Shown here piece after piece: positions 24,880-33,443 of a DNA stretch of 64,000 nt. Below the pieces are notes generated by a model, which saw only the letters and a program-made list of their open reading frames with translations, was not told where the DNA came from and did no database searches. Position 1 is the stretch's first letter. The number at the start of each line of letters is the position of its first letter. Both the position numbers and the translations under genes were made by a program. The stretch is from Kitasatospora sp. CB01950 (lineage in GTDB: Bacteria; Actinomycetota; Actinomycetes; Streptomycetales; Streptomycetaceae): positions 38,539 to 102,538 of the forward strand of contig NZ_LISX01000020.1 of the NCBI RefSeq assembly GCF_001905465.1. Reading direction: 5' to 3'.

Positions 24880-26249
24880 GCGTCGAGGGCGGCCAACAGG
24901 TCCGGGCCGGACCAGGACGGCGGGGTCGGGGACGACTCGGCGGCCCGGACCAGTTCCAGCAGGCGGCGGTTGGCGGGCGCGGGCAGGCGGTGGCGTTCGG
25001 CGAGGGCCAGGATCTCGCCCTGGAGGGAGTCGATCTCGGTGCGGCGGCCACGCTGAAGGTCCTCCCACATCGAGGACCGGGCCTGCGCGTCGACCCGCAG
25101 ACTGGCCGCCGCGAGCCGGCGGAAGAGCGCGTCCGGCAGGCGCAGGACGGCCGGCATCCACCCCGCCGGCACGGGGGAGAGACGGGCCGGGCGGAGACCC
25201 GCCGCCCGCAGTGCGGCCAGGCCCTCGCGCTGACAGCGGGCCAGCACCAACCGGTAGGGGCGGCTGCCGAGTTGTTCGCGCAGCGGGCGGCCGGACAGGG
25301 CGTTCACCGCGTTGTTCAGGTTCATCAACAGCTTGGCCGCCTGCACCTGCGGCATGTCGTCGCGCAGTTCCACCGGCAGACCGGCGGCCCGAGCGGCCTC
25401 GGCGAACCGCGAGGCGAACTGCTCGGCGGACGCGGCGTGTTCGGGGGAGGTGGGGGAGACGGGGGACTGCCCTGCGGGCGGCTGCTGTGTGGGGAGGAAG
25501 TGTGATGCGGCGGGGGGCTGCGTCGCGGGGGTGGGGTTCTGCCCTGCGGGCGGCTGGTCGGCGTCGGTGAGGCGATCGGTGGGGTTCTGCCCTGCGGGTG
25601 GCTGGCGGGCGTCGGGGGACTCGGATGCGGCGGGGGGCCGCGTCGCGGGGGCGGGGTTCTGCCCTGCCGGCGGCCATGCGGCGTCGGGGGACTCGGATGC
25701 GGCGGGGGGCTGCGTCGCGGAGGTGGGGTTCTGCCCTGCGGGCGGCCGGTCGGCGGGGGACGTCGGCGGGGTGGGGATGCGGGCGAGCATCAGGTGGCCC
25801 TGGGTGCCCTGGTGGAAGGCGGCGGGGGCGGTGCGGACGACGTTGTAGGGGACCATGCCGGCCAGGACGCGGTGGGCGGGGAGCGCGTCGGCGAGCAGGC
25901 GGGCGTTGTGGAGGCCGTTCTGGAAGCTGATGACGGTGGTGCGGGGGTCCAGGTGTGGGGCGAGGGCGCGGGCCGCGGCGGTGGTGTCGGCGGACTTGAC
26001 GGTGACCAGGACGTAGTCGGCCCCGGCGGCGGCCGAGGCGTCCGTCGCGGTGGCCGGCCGGGTGTGCAGGCGACGGTCCCCGGGCCCGGTCAACGTCAGG
26101 CCGGCGCGGTCGAGTTCGGCCATCGCGGCGGGGCGGCCGACGAGGGTCACGTCGGCGACGGCGGCCAGCGCCCCGCCGAGGCGGCAGCCGATGCTGCCTG
26201 CCCCGAACACGGTGATCCGCAGCGGGGGTACGGCACGGTCCTCGGGCAC
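24867..26249 (-). CDS. Ketopantoate reductase-like protein with repeat insertion
   Basis: This 460-aa protein is a 2-dehydropantoate 2-reductase (PanE/ApbA) family oxidoreductase. The N-terminal Rossmann domain has ITVFGAGSIGCRLGGAL, the catalytic-lysine segment is DYVLVTVKSAD, and SFQNGLHNARLL follows. The helical C-terminal domain has KLLMNLNNAVNALSGRP and RRTEIDSLQGEIL. The usual family length is about 300-340 aa. The excess is a Pro/Ala-rich insertion (about residues 165-265) made of PPAGQNP and PPAASESPDA repeats between the domains. Whether it makes pantoate or reduces another 2-keto acid is unclear. No other pantothenate genes are near. Confidence 0.85.
   Translation of the reverse strand: MPEDRAVPPLRITVFGAGSIGCRLGGALAAVADVTLVGRPAAMAELDRAGLTLTGPGDRRLHTRPATATDASAAAGADYVLVTVKSADTTAAARALAPHLDPRTTVISFQNGLHNARLLADALPAHRVLAGMVPYNVVRTAPAAFHQGTQGHLMLARIPTPPTSPADRPPAGQNPTSATQPPAASESPDAAWPPAGQNPAPATRPPAASESPDARQPPAGQNPTDRLTDADQPPAGQNPTPATQPPAASHFLPTQQPPAGQSPVSPTSPEHAASAEQFASRFAEAARAAGLPVELRDDMPQVQAAKLLMNLNNAVNALSGRPLREQLGSRPYRLVLARCQREGLAALRAAGLRPARLSPVPAGWMPAVLRLPDALFRRLAAASLRVDAQARSSMWEDLQRGRRTEIDSLQGEILALAERHRLPAPANRRLLELVRAAESSPTPPSWSGPDLLAALDAQEG
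25461..25754. repeat. In-frame minisatellite inside the reductase gene
   Basis: The core GGGGTTCTGCCCTGCGGG starts at 25533, 25581, 25653 (one mismatch) and 25725, so spacings are 48, 72 and 72 bp; a diverged copy lies 72 bp before the first. All are multiples of 24 bp, which keeps the frame. The protein unit is PPAGQNP-x-x-AT-x-PPAASESPDA. Confidence 0.85.
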
Positions 26250-26296
26250 CGGGGGCTCCTTCGTCGACGGGCGGCGGCCCCCGAGGTTACCGTCCG

Positions 26297-27424
26297 TCAG
26301 TTCGAGGTGGGGCCGCCCTTCGGGGTGTAGCGGGCGGCGAGGAGTGCGGCGACGTCGTCGTCGGCGGGGCCACCCGAGTAGCGGCGCAGGTCACGGCGGA
26401 GGCTGTCGAGGAGTTTGACGGAGGGTTCGGCGGTCCAGCGGGCGAGGCGTTCGGCGAGCGGGTAGAACTCGCCGTCGCGGTCGCGGGTCTCGGAGACGCC
26501 GTCGGTGTACAGCAGCACCCGGTCGCCGGGGCCGAACGGGACGGTGGTGGCGCGGTAGTCGGAGGCGACCAGCGCGGACAGGTTGAGCGGCGGCAGCGGG
26601 GTGTCCGGCTCCAGCAGGCGCACGCCGTCGGGCTGGATCAGGACGGGCGACGGGTGGCCGCAGTTGAGCAGGTGGGCCTCGGGGCGGTCGTCGGGGATCT
26701 CCAACAGGACGGCGGTGGCGAAGCGTTCGGAGGCGTCCCGCGAGCTGGCCCGCTCGGCGTACCGCTGCAGGCCGGTCTCCAGGCGGCTGGCGAGCGCCGG
26801 CAGGTCCTTGCAGTCGTACGCGGCCTCGCGGAACGAGCCGAGCAGCGCCGCCGCCATCTCGACCGCCGGCAGGCCCTTGCCCTGGACGTCGCCGAGGATG
26901 ATCCGCACCCCGAACGGGGTCCGTACCGCCTCGTACAGGTCGCCGCCGATCTGCGCCTGTTCGGCGGCGGCCCGGTAGTAGAGGGCAAGGTCGACGCCGT
27001 TGATGCGGTCCGGCAGCGGGCGCAGCACCACCTGCTGGGCGGTCTGCGCGACCGAGCGGACCAGCGCCAGGTCGTGTTCGCGGCGCACCCGCTGGGCGGC
27101 GGTGTAGGCGGCCGCGAAGGTGACGGTGAGAGTGGCGGCGATCACCGAGCCGGCGGACGCGCCGACCTGGCCCTCCCGGATCAGGGCCAGCACCACTTCC
27201 GTCAGCATCGCGAGGGCGCCGATCAGCAGCGTCCCGACCGGGCCCCAGCTGGCGGCGGCGAGCGCGGGGGCGGCCACCACGAAGCGGTCGTAGCGCTGGC
27301 CGGCGGGGGTCTCGGTGTCGGCGGCCGCCGCCAGGGCGATCAGCAGGAACGGCGACGAAAGGATGATGGTGCTCAGAACCGTGCGGCGCGGCGTCGGATC
27401 CGGCATGTCGGTGATCGTGGGCAT
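26297..27424 (-). CDS. Membrane-anchored SpoIIE-type phosphatase
   Basis: This 375-aa protein has an N-terminal membrane region of about four helices (TVLSTIILSSPFLLIALAAAA to VIAATLTVTFAAAYTAA, residues ~15-110). A short linker (QQVVLRPLPD) and a PP2C/SpoIIE domain with GGDLYEAV, ILGDVQGKGL, LLYTDGVSETRD and DDDVAALL follow. It probably dephosphorylates an anti-sigma antagonist. This is the standard architecture of streptomycete membrane RsbU-like phosphatases. The ATG at 27424 fixes a 375-aa product. It ends 48 nt from the start of the reductase gene on the same strand. Confidence 0.88.
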   Translation of the reverse strand: MPTITDMPDPTPRRTVLSTIILSSPFLLIALAAAADTETPAGQRYDRFVVAAPALAAASWGPVGTLLIGALAMLTEVVLALIREGQVGASAGSVIAATLTVTFAAAYTAAQRVRREHDLALVRSVAQTAQQVVLRPLPDRINGVDLALYYRAAAEQAQIGGDLYEAVRTPFGVRIILGDVQGKGLPAVEMAAALLGSFREAAYDCKDLPALASRLETGLQRYAERASSRDASERFATAVLLEIPDDRPEAHLLNCGHPSPVLIQPDGVRLLEPDTPLPPLNLSALVASDYRATTVPFGPGDRVLLYTDGVSETRDRDGEFYPLAERLARWTAEPSVKLLDSLRRDLRRYSGGPADDDVAALLAARYTPKGGPTSN

Positions 27425-27664
27425 GACCCGGTGAACGGTACCCGGGCGAGGTCCCCGGGTGTGGGAGGCGCGGGCGGTGCCCGTCCGATGATCGGCGCGG
27501 CGCGCCGACGGCGGCTCAATGGTGGCCGCCACCATGCCGTTCGAGCCTGCGGTGGTGCACCGGGCCATGGGCGGCCGTCCGGACCGCGCCGATGATTCAC
27601 GCCAACCGTGCTCGGCCACCCCCCACCCCGGCATGCGAGCACACAGCGAGAGCGGAGCCCCCAC

Positions 27665-29143
27665 ATGGCACGACACACGAGCAGAGCGGGACGGATCGGA
27701 CGCTGGGCGAAGGCGCTGGTCGCGGGAGCCGTGCTGACCGCCGGCCTGCTGACCGGCGCGCCGCAGGCCTCGGCCGCCGGACTCGGGCAGGTCACCGGCT
27801 TCGGCAGCAACCCCGGCAACCTGGCGATGTACAGCTATGTTCCGAGCGGGCTCGCCACCGGCAAGCCGCTGGTGGTGGCGCTGCACGGCTGCACCCAGAC
27901 CGCGAGCGACTACTACAACAACTCCGGCTGGGCGCAGCTCGCCGATCGTTGGGGCTTCGCCGTGGTCTTCCCGCAGACCGGCGCGACCAACAACGCGCTG
28001 TCCTGCTTCTCCTGGTTCGACAGCGCCAAGGACACCCGCGGCAAGGGCGAGGCGCTGTCGGTCAAGCAGATGGTGGACAAGGCGGTCGCGCTGTACGGCA
28101 GCGACCCGTCACGGGTGTACGTCACCGGCCTGTCCGCGGGCGCCGGCATGGCCGCCGACCTGCTGGCCGACTACCCGGACGTGTTCGCGGGCGGCTCGAT
28201 CGCCTCCGGCCTGCCCGCGCAGTGCGCCACCACGCAGGCCGCCGCGTCCGGCTGTCAGAACGCCAACCAGAACCTGGCGCCCGCTCAGTGGGGCGACAAG
28301 GTCCGGGCGTCCAGCCCGGGTTGGACCGGGCCGTGGCCGCGGGTGGCGATCTGGCACGGCAGTTCCGACAGCACCGTCGCCCCGGTCAACGCCACCGAAC
28401 TGCGCGACCAGTGGACCAACGTGTGGGGCATCCCGCAGACCGCCTCCGCCACCCGGTCGCTGCCCGGCAACACCACGCTGAGCGAGTACAACGACGCCTC
28501 GGGCAGGCCGGCCGTCCAGCTGTACAGCGTCTCCGGGATGGGCCACGGCCTGCCCGTCAGCCCGGGCAGCGGCACCGCCGACTGCGGCCGGAGCGGCGCC
28601 TACTTCCTGAACACCGTCTGCTCGTCGTACTGGACGGGGCTGTTCTGGGGGCTGGACGGCAGCGGCGGCGGCGACAACGGCGGCGGCACCCGGCTGCCCG
28701 CGCCGGGCGGGCTGGCCGTCACCGGCACCACCGACACCACGGCCGCGCTGAGTTGGAACGCGGTGGCCGGGGCGGCGTCCTACACCGTGTACCGGGGCGG
28801 CGCACAGGTCGGCGCCGCCACCGGCACCGCGTACACCGACAGCGGCCTGAGCGCGGGCACCGGGTACGCGTACACGGTGGCGGCGGTGGACGCCAACGGC
28901 GTGGTGGGGACGGCGAGTTCGGCCGTGACGGCGACCACTGCGGGGAGCGTGTTCACGCCCCGGTGCTTCACCGACAACAACTACAACCAGGTCGCCGCAG
29001 GCCGCGCCCACCAGAGCGGCGGGTACGCGTACGCCAACGGCTCCAACCAGACCATGGGGCTGTGGAACCTGTTCGTGACTCACACATTGAAGGAGACCTC
29101 GGCCGGGTATTTCGTGCTCGCGGACGCCGGTTGCGGTGCGTGA
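27665..29143 (+). CDS. Secreted PHB depolymerase-type esterase with FnIII domain
   Basis: This 492-aa protein has a twin-arginine-poor Sec signal (basic start, LVAGAVLTAGLLTGAPQASA, cleavage near residue 38). The catalytic domain of the extracellular short-chain-length PHB depolymerase type follows: oxyanion LHGCTQTA, nucleophile GLSAGAG, acid GSSDSTVAP and histidine GMGHGLP. A Gly linker leads to one fibronectin type III domain (~365-445), then a ~50-aa cysteine-containing tail that could bind substrate. It acts outside the cell on a polyester or acylated polysaccharide. The ATG at 27665 fits the signal peptide. Confidence 0.9.
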   Translation: MARHTSRAGRIGRWAKALVAGAVLTAGLLTGAPQASAAGLGQVTGFGSNPGNLAMYSYVPSGLATGKPLVVALHGCTQTASDYYNNSGWAQLADRWGFAVVFPQTGATNNALSCFSWFDSAKDTRGKGEALSVKQMVDKAVALYGSDPSRVYVTGLSAGAGMAADLLADYPDVFAGGSIASGLPAQCATTQAAASGCQNANQNLAPAQWGDKVRASSPGWTGPWPRVAIWHGSSDSTVAPVNATELRDQWTNVWGIPQTASATRSLPGNTTLSEYNDASGRPAVQLYSVSGMGHGLPVSPGSGTADCGRSGAYFLNTVCSSYWTGLFWGLDGSGGGDNGGGTRLPAPGGLAVTGTTDTTAALSWNAVAGAASYTVYRGGAQVGAATGTAYTDSGLSAGTGYAYTVAAVDANGVVGTASSAVTATTAGSVFTPRCFTDNNYNQVAAGRAHQSGGYAYANGSNQTMGLWNLFVTHTLKETSAGYFVLADAGCGA

Positions 29144-29177
29144 ACACTGGCTAACCGGCTCTGACCAGCGATGATGT

Positions 29178-29203
29178 GGCCCCGTCGGATTTTCGGCGGG
29201 GCC
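29178..29203 (+). terminator. Terminator after the esterase gene
   Basis: GGCCCCGTCG and CGGCGGGGCC (one mismatch) form a ~10-bp stem around GATTTT (six T/A-rich bases), 35 nt after the stop codon. Confidence 0.55.
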
Positions 29204-29322
29204 CGCCAGAGTGTCAGGGGGGCAACAAGACGTCTGACAGATTGAACGATTGTCGTACGTCACAGTGGCGACCAGACTCGTGCACCTCACACTCGTGCCG
29301 AAACCCGATTGCCAAGGTGAAA

Positions 29323-30861
29323 ATGACCGCCATCCCTGTGGCCCCGCCGGAGAACCGGTGGGCAACGCCCAAGCGCGTGAGCCTGGTTCCCCTGGTCGCC
29401 CTGATCTTCTTCGGCGTCTCGGGCGGTGCCTACGGAATCGAGCCGCTGTTCTCGACCTCCGGGCCCGGCATGGGCATCCTGCTGATCCTGATCGCCCCGC
29501 TGATCTACAGCGTTCCGCACGCCCTGGTGTGCGCCGAGCTCGGCACCGCCATCCCCGTCGAGGGCGGGTACTACCACTGGGTCAAGCGCGGCCTCGGCCG
29601 GTTCTGGGCCTTCCAGCAGGGCGTGCTGCAGTGGGTGTGCAGCTTCGTCGACATGGCGCTGTACCCCGTCATGTTCACCTCGTACCTGTCCAGCCTGATC
29701 GGGGCCGTCGCGCCCGGCAAGCACGTGCTGTTCGAGATCGGCAGCATCCAGGTCGACCTGAACTGGGCGATCTGCGTCGGCGTCATCGTGGTCTTCACGC
29801 TGGTGAACCTGATGGGCGCGGGCTGGGTCGGCGACTCCTCCGTGGTGTTCGCGATCATCTGCCTCACCCCGATGCTGATCCTCACCGCCATCGGCGCCTA
29901 CCACCTGCTGAGCGACGGCATCAACCCGGTCTCCTCGCTGACCGCCGAACAGGGCCAGTCCACCTGGAACGCCTTCGGCTCCGGCCTGTTCATCGTGATG
30001 TGGAACTACTCCGGCTGGGACTCGGTCTCCACCGTGGCCGGCGAGATGGAGAACCCGAAGAAGCACCTGCCCAAGGCGCTGTTCTGGTCCGTCCTGCTGA
30101 TCATCGTCGGCTACCTGCTGCCCTCGCTGGGCGCCCTCGCGGTCGGCGCGGACGGCGAGAACGGCTGGAAGAGCTGGCAGGACGGCGCGTTCTCCGACAT
30201 CGCCGGCGAACTCGCCGGCCCGTGGCTCCAGTACACCGTCACCATCGGCGGCCTGTTCGCCTCGGTCGCGATGTTCTCCGCGCTGCTCGCCTCCTACTCC
30301 CGGCTGCCCTCCGCGCTCTCGCACGACGGCTACCTGCCCAAGTGGGTCTCCAAGGAGAGCAAGCGCTACAAGATGCCGATCGCGTCGATCATCGGATCGT
30401 CCGTCATCTACGCGCTGTTCTGCTTCTCCAGCTTCAGCAACCTGGTGATCTTCGACGTCTTCCTCACCAACATCGGCATCCTGCTGGAGGTCGCCGCCCT
30501 GATCGCGCTGCGCATCCGCGAGCCCGAGCTGGAGCGCCCCTACCGGATTCCCGGCGGCTGGTGGAGCATCGGCCTGATCACCTTCTCGCTGACCGCCGTC
30601 AGCGTCTGGGCCGCCATCGAGCAGTACAACGAGGAAGGCTCCAGGGCCGTCGTGTACTGCCTGATCGTGGTCGGCGCCTCGCTGCTGCTCTACCCGCTGC
30701 TGGCGGCGCGCAAGGCCGCCCGGGAGACCGCCGCCGCCGAGCGCGGCGCGGCCGACCTCGCCGCCGGCGTGCGGGCGTACGGGCTGTCAGGGTCGCAGTG
30801 GGACTCGGCACACAGTGACAAGGTCGCGGACGGCGCCGGAACGGATAGCGTCGAGGCATGA
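29323..30861 (+). CDS. APC-superfamily amino acid/polyamine permease
   Basis: This 512-aa protein has 12 predicted membrane helices. The start RVSLVPLVALIFFGVSGGAYGIEPL carries the APC glycine-rich substrate loop (G-V-S-G-G). Later NYSGWDSVSTVAGEMENPKKHLPKAL is the helix 6 region of LAT-like and polyamine permeases. AAGGTGA precedes the ATG. Its stop overlaps the next start (ATGA), so it is translationally coupled to the cupin gene. With the downstream FAD oxidase it forms a three-gene amine utilisation operon; uptake of a polyamine or amino acid is the likely role. Confidence 0.88.
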   Translation: MTAIPVAPPENRWATPKRVSLVPLVALIFFGVSGGAYGIEPLFSTSGPGMGILLILIAPLIYSVPHALVCAELGTAIPVEGGYYHWVKRGLGRFWAFQQGVLQWVCSFVDMALYPVMFTSYLSSLIGAVAPGKHVLFEIGSIQVDLNWAICVGVIVVFTLVNLMGAGWVGDSSVVFAIICLTPMLILTAIGAYHLLSDGINPVSSLTAEQGQSTWNAFGSGLFIVMWNYSGWDSVSTVAGEMENPKKHLPKALFWSVLLIIVGYLLPSLGALAVGADGENGWKSWQDGAFSDIAGELAGPWLQYTVTIGGLFASVAMFSALLASYSRLPSALSHDGYLPKWVSKESKRYKMPIASIIGSSVIYALFCFSSFSNLVIFDVFLTNIGILLEVAALIALRIREPELERPYRIPGGWWSIGLITFSLTAVSVWAAIEQYNEEGSRAVVYCLIVVGASLLLYPLLAARKAARETAAAERGAADLAAGVRAYGLSGSQWDSAHSDKVADGAGTDSVEA

Positions 30862-31232
30862 TCGACAGCTTCGCCCTGCACGTCCCGGACGCAGAGCTGG
30901 AACCCGAACCGCTCGACCCCGAGCAGATCGTCTCCGGCACCCCCGAGGTCACCGGAAAGGTGGTCTGGGAGTCCGCCGACGGCCGACAGATCCGCGGCAT
31001 CTGGCAGATCACCCCCGGGGTGGTCACCGACACCGAGGCCGACGAGATGTTCGTCGTCCTCAGCGGCCGCGCCACCATCGCCTTCGACCACGGCGCCGTC
31101 CTGGAGGTCGGCCCCGGCGACCTCACGGTGCTGCGCGAAGGCGACCGCACCACCTGGACCGTCCACGAGACGCTCCGCAAGGTCTACACCATCAACCTCG
31201 GCCCGGAGGCGGCCGAGGACGAGGACCGATAA
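30858..31232 (+). CDS. Cupin-domain protein of the amine operon
   Basis: This 124-aa single cupin belongs to the group with C-terminal-PuuR-like or ethanolamine-type barrels. It has GIWQITPGVVTDTEADEMFVVLSGRATI and VLEVGPGDLTVLREGDRTTW. The first cupin motif has T/E/E in place of the His-x-His pair, so metal binding is not obvious. It overlaps the permease stop by 4 nt. It may sense or bind the amine substrate, or modulate the oxidase. Confidence 0.82.
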   Translation: MIDSFALHVPDAELEPEPLDPEQIVSGTPEVTGKVVWESADGRQIRGIWQITPGVVTDTEADEMFVVLSGRATIAFDHGAVLEVGPGDLTVLREGDRTTWTVHETLRKVYTINLGPEAAEDEDR

Positions 31233-31312
31233 CCGCTCACTGCCGCGAGCACCAGCAGAGCCGGCCCGACCGCCCCCACGGACGGGCCGGCCCGAGGCAA
31301 GGAACCGAGAAC

Positions 31313-32704
31313 ATGGACCCCGTACACGCCCTGCGGGACGCCAAGCCCACCCCGTTCTGGCTGGAGGACCCCGGACGCCCCGAGGCCCGCTCGGCACTCA
31401 CCGGCGACGTGCGCTGCGACCTGCTGGTCGTCGGCGGAGGCTACAGCGGTCTGTGGACCGCGCTGATCGCCAAGGAACGGGACCCCGGCCGCGACGTGGT
31501 CCTGATCGAGGCCCAGGAGATCGCCTGGGCCGCGTCCGGCCGCAACGGCGGCTTCTGCGCCGCCAGCCTCACCCACGGCCTCGGCAACGGCTACGAGCGC
31601 TGGCCGAACGAACTCGCCGCGCTCGAACAACTCGGCGCCCGCAACCTCCAGGCCATGGAGGACGCCGTCACCACGCACGGCATCGACTGCGACTGGGAGC
31701 GCACCGGCGAACTCGACGTTGCCACCGAACCCCACCAGGTCGAGGAACTCGCCGAGCTGTACGAACTCGCCAAGGAGTACGGCGACTACGAACTCCTCGA
31801 CGCCGACGCCGTCCGCGCGCAGGTCGACTCGCCGACCTACCTCGGCGCGCTGTGGGACAAGGACGGCGTGGCCATGCTCCACCCGGCCAAGCTCGCCTGG
31901 GGCCTCAAGCAGGCCTGCGAGCGCCTCGGCGTCCGCATCTACGAGCACACCAAGGCCACCGACATCGCCGAGTCCGGCTCCGGCATGGCCGTCCGCACCC
32001 CCTACGGCCGGGTGTACGCCCGTCAGGTCGCCCTCGGCACCAACGTGTTCCCCTCGCTGGTCAAGCGGATCCGCCCCTACACCGTGCCGGTGTACGACTA
32101 CGCGATGATGACCGAGCCGCTCAGCGCCGAACAGCTCGCCGCGATCGGCTGGCAGGGCCGGCAGGGCATCGGCGACAGCGCCAACCAGTTCCACTACTAC
32201 CGGCTGTCCGCCGACAACCGGATCCTGTGGGGCGGCTACGACGCCATCTACCACTACGGGGCCAAGGTCCGCGCCGAGTACGACCACCGGCCGCAGACCT
32301 ACCAGACCCTCGCCAAGCACTTCTTCCAGACCTTCCCGCAGCTGGAGGGCCTGCGCTTCACCCACGCCTGGGGCGGCGCGATCGACACCTGCACCCGGTT
32401 CTCCGCGTTCTTCGACACCGCCTACCGCGGCAAGGTCGCCCTCGCGGCCGGCTTCACCGGGCTCGGCGTCGGCGCGACCCGCTTCGGCGCGGAGGTCATG
32501 CTCGACCTGCTCGCCGGAAAGCCCACCGAGCGCACCACGCTGGAGATGGTCCGCCGCAAGCCGCTGCCGTTCCCGCCCGAGCCCGTCCGCTGGGCCGGCA
32601 TCGGCATCACCAAGTGGTCGCTGGACCGCGCCGACCGCAACGGCGGCAAGCGCAACCTCTGGCTGAAGACCATGGACACCCTGGGCCTCGGCTTCGACAG
32701 CTGA
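31313..32704 (+). CDS. FAD-dependent amine oxidoreductase, PuuB-like
   Basis: This 463-aa DAO-family flavoprotein starts with FWLEDPGRPE. It has the dinucleotide-binding motif DLLVVGGGYSGLWTALIAKE, the second FAD segment EIAWAASGRNGGFCAASL and the C-terminal GFTGLGVGATRFGAE. These features fit gamma-glutamylputrescine oxidase-like and glycine oxidase-like enzymes that oxidise secondary or primary amines with oxygen. It follows the permease and cupin in one operon and ends at a strong terminator. Polyamine or amino-sugar breakdown is the inferred pathway; the gamma-glutamylating synthetase is not in the window. Confidence 0.88.
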   Translation: MDPVHALRDAKPTPFWLEDPGRPEARSALTGDVRCDLLVVGGGYSGLWTALIAKERDPGRDVVLIEAQEIAWAASGRNGGFCAASLTHGLGNGYERWPNELAALEQLGARNLQAMEDAVTTHGIDCDWERTGELDVATEPHQVEELAELYELAKEYGDYELLDADAVRAQVDSPTYLGALWDKDGVAMLHPAKLAWGLKQACERLGVRIYEHTKATDIAESGSGMAVRTPYGRVYARQVALGTNVFPSLVKRIRPYTVPVYDYAMMTEPLSAEQLAAIGWQGRQGIGDSANQFHYYRLSADNRILWGGYDAIYHYGAKVRAEYDHRPQTYQTLAKHFFQTFPQLEGLRFTHAWGGAIDTCTRFSAFFDTAYRGKVALAAGFTGLGVGATRFGAEVMLDLLAGKPTERTTLEMVRRKPLPFPPEPVRWAGIGITKWSLDRADRNGGKRNLWLKTMDTLGLGFDS

Positions 32705-32716
32705 CACCCCGGACCC

Positions 32717-32754
32717 GCCGCCGGCCGCTCCCTCCTCCGGGGGCGGCCGGCGGC
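32717..32754 (+). terminator. Terminator of the amine operon
   Basis: GCCGCCGGCCGC and GCGGCCGGCGGC form a perfect 12-bp stem with a 14-nt loop, 13 nt after the oxidase stop. It also lies just beyond the end of the convergent gene at 32765. Confidence 0.7.
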
Positions 32755-32764
32755 CGCATGTGCG

Positions 32765-33406
32765 TCAACCGCCGTCGCCGCAGAGCCGGTTCAGCTGCTG
32801 GAGATCCGCGTTCAGATCGGGGATCACCTCGTTCGGGTCGGCCAGCACTATGCCGCTCAGCCGGAAGCTCAACTCCTGGAACCCCTGCGCCAACCGCAGG
32901 ATCGTCGGCCGCACCGGCGGATCCGCGTCCGTGCCCGCCCGCATCAGCCCCTGGTACGCCAGGTTCGCCGCGTCCGCCTGCGCCGCCCGGGTCGGCCCCG
33001 GGTCACGCCGGTACGCCGCCACCGCCGCCGACGCCTGCGAGCACCCGGCGGGCCGCACGGTGGGCAGCGACACCGGACGCGAGGACACCGGCTCGGGCGA
33101 GGGGGACGGCGAGGGGGACTGCGAGGGGGACTGCGAGGGGGACGGCGAGGGGGACGGCGAGGGGGACGGGGACGGCTCGGGCCCCGGCGACGGGGTGCTG
33201 GTGCGGCTCGGCGGCGGGCTCGGCTCCGGCGTCCACCCGGTGGAGGACGCGGGCGCGGGTGGCGGCGCGTCCGGGGGCAGCAGGTACGCCACCAGCGCCA
33301 CCAGCGCCGCCGCAACCCCCGCCAGCGCGCCGACCGCCGCCCAGTCCGGCCGCCGCGTTCCCGAACTCCCCGGCGCCGACGGCGTCCCCGGCTCACTCTC
33401 CGTCAT
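32765..33406 (-). CDS. Membrane-anchored protein with Ser-Pro-rich linker
   Basis: This 213-aa protein has a short cytoplasmic N-terminus, one membrane helix (AAVGALAGVAAALVALVAYLL, residues ~23-43), a Pro/Ser/Thr-rich linker with SP and SQSPS repeats (~65-105), and a ~95-aa helical C-terminal domain with two cysteines (PAGCSQASAAV and LNRLCGDGG). The domain is probably outside the cell and held by one disulfide. No family is recognised. ATG 33415 is an alternative start. It is convergent with the amine operon. Confidence 0.65.
   Translation of the reverse strand: MTESEPGTPSAPGSSGTRRPDWAAVGALAGVAAALVALVAYLLPPDAPPPAPASSTGWTPEPSPPPSRTSTPSPGPEPSPSPSPSPSPSPSQSPSQSPSPSPSPEPVSSRPVSLPTVRPAGCSQASAAVAAYRRDPGPTRAAQADAANLAYQGLMRAGTDADPPVRPTILRLAQGFQELSFRLSGIVLADPNEVIPDLNADLQQLNRLCGDGG
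33091..33180. repeat. 12-bp tandem repeat in the linker-coding region
   Basis: The unit GAGGGGGACGGC (or GAGGGGGACTGC) is repeated about seven times and encodes the SP/SQ repeats of the linker. It is a coding minisatellite, not a CRISPR. Confidence 0.75.
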
Positions 33407-33443
33407 ACCGCCCATCCTGGCGGCCCGGCCCGGCCGCCGTCCA

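Noticed and set aside
25461..25754. Spaced identical blocks as a CRISPR array
   Set aside because: Spacing is always a multiple of 24 bp, the intervening DNA is also repeated, and everything is in frame in the reductase.
33091..33180. Regular GAGGGGGAC repeats as a CRISPR array
   Set aside because: The units are 12 bp with no spacers and encode the SP/SQ linker in frame. It is a coding minisatellite.
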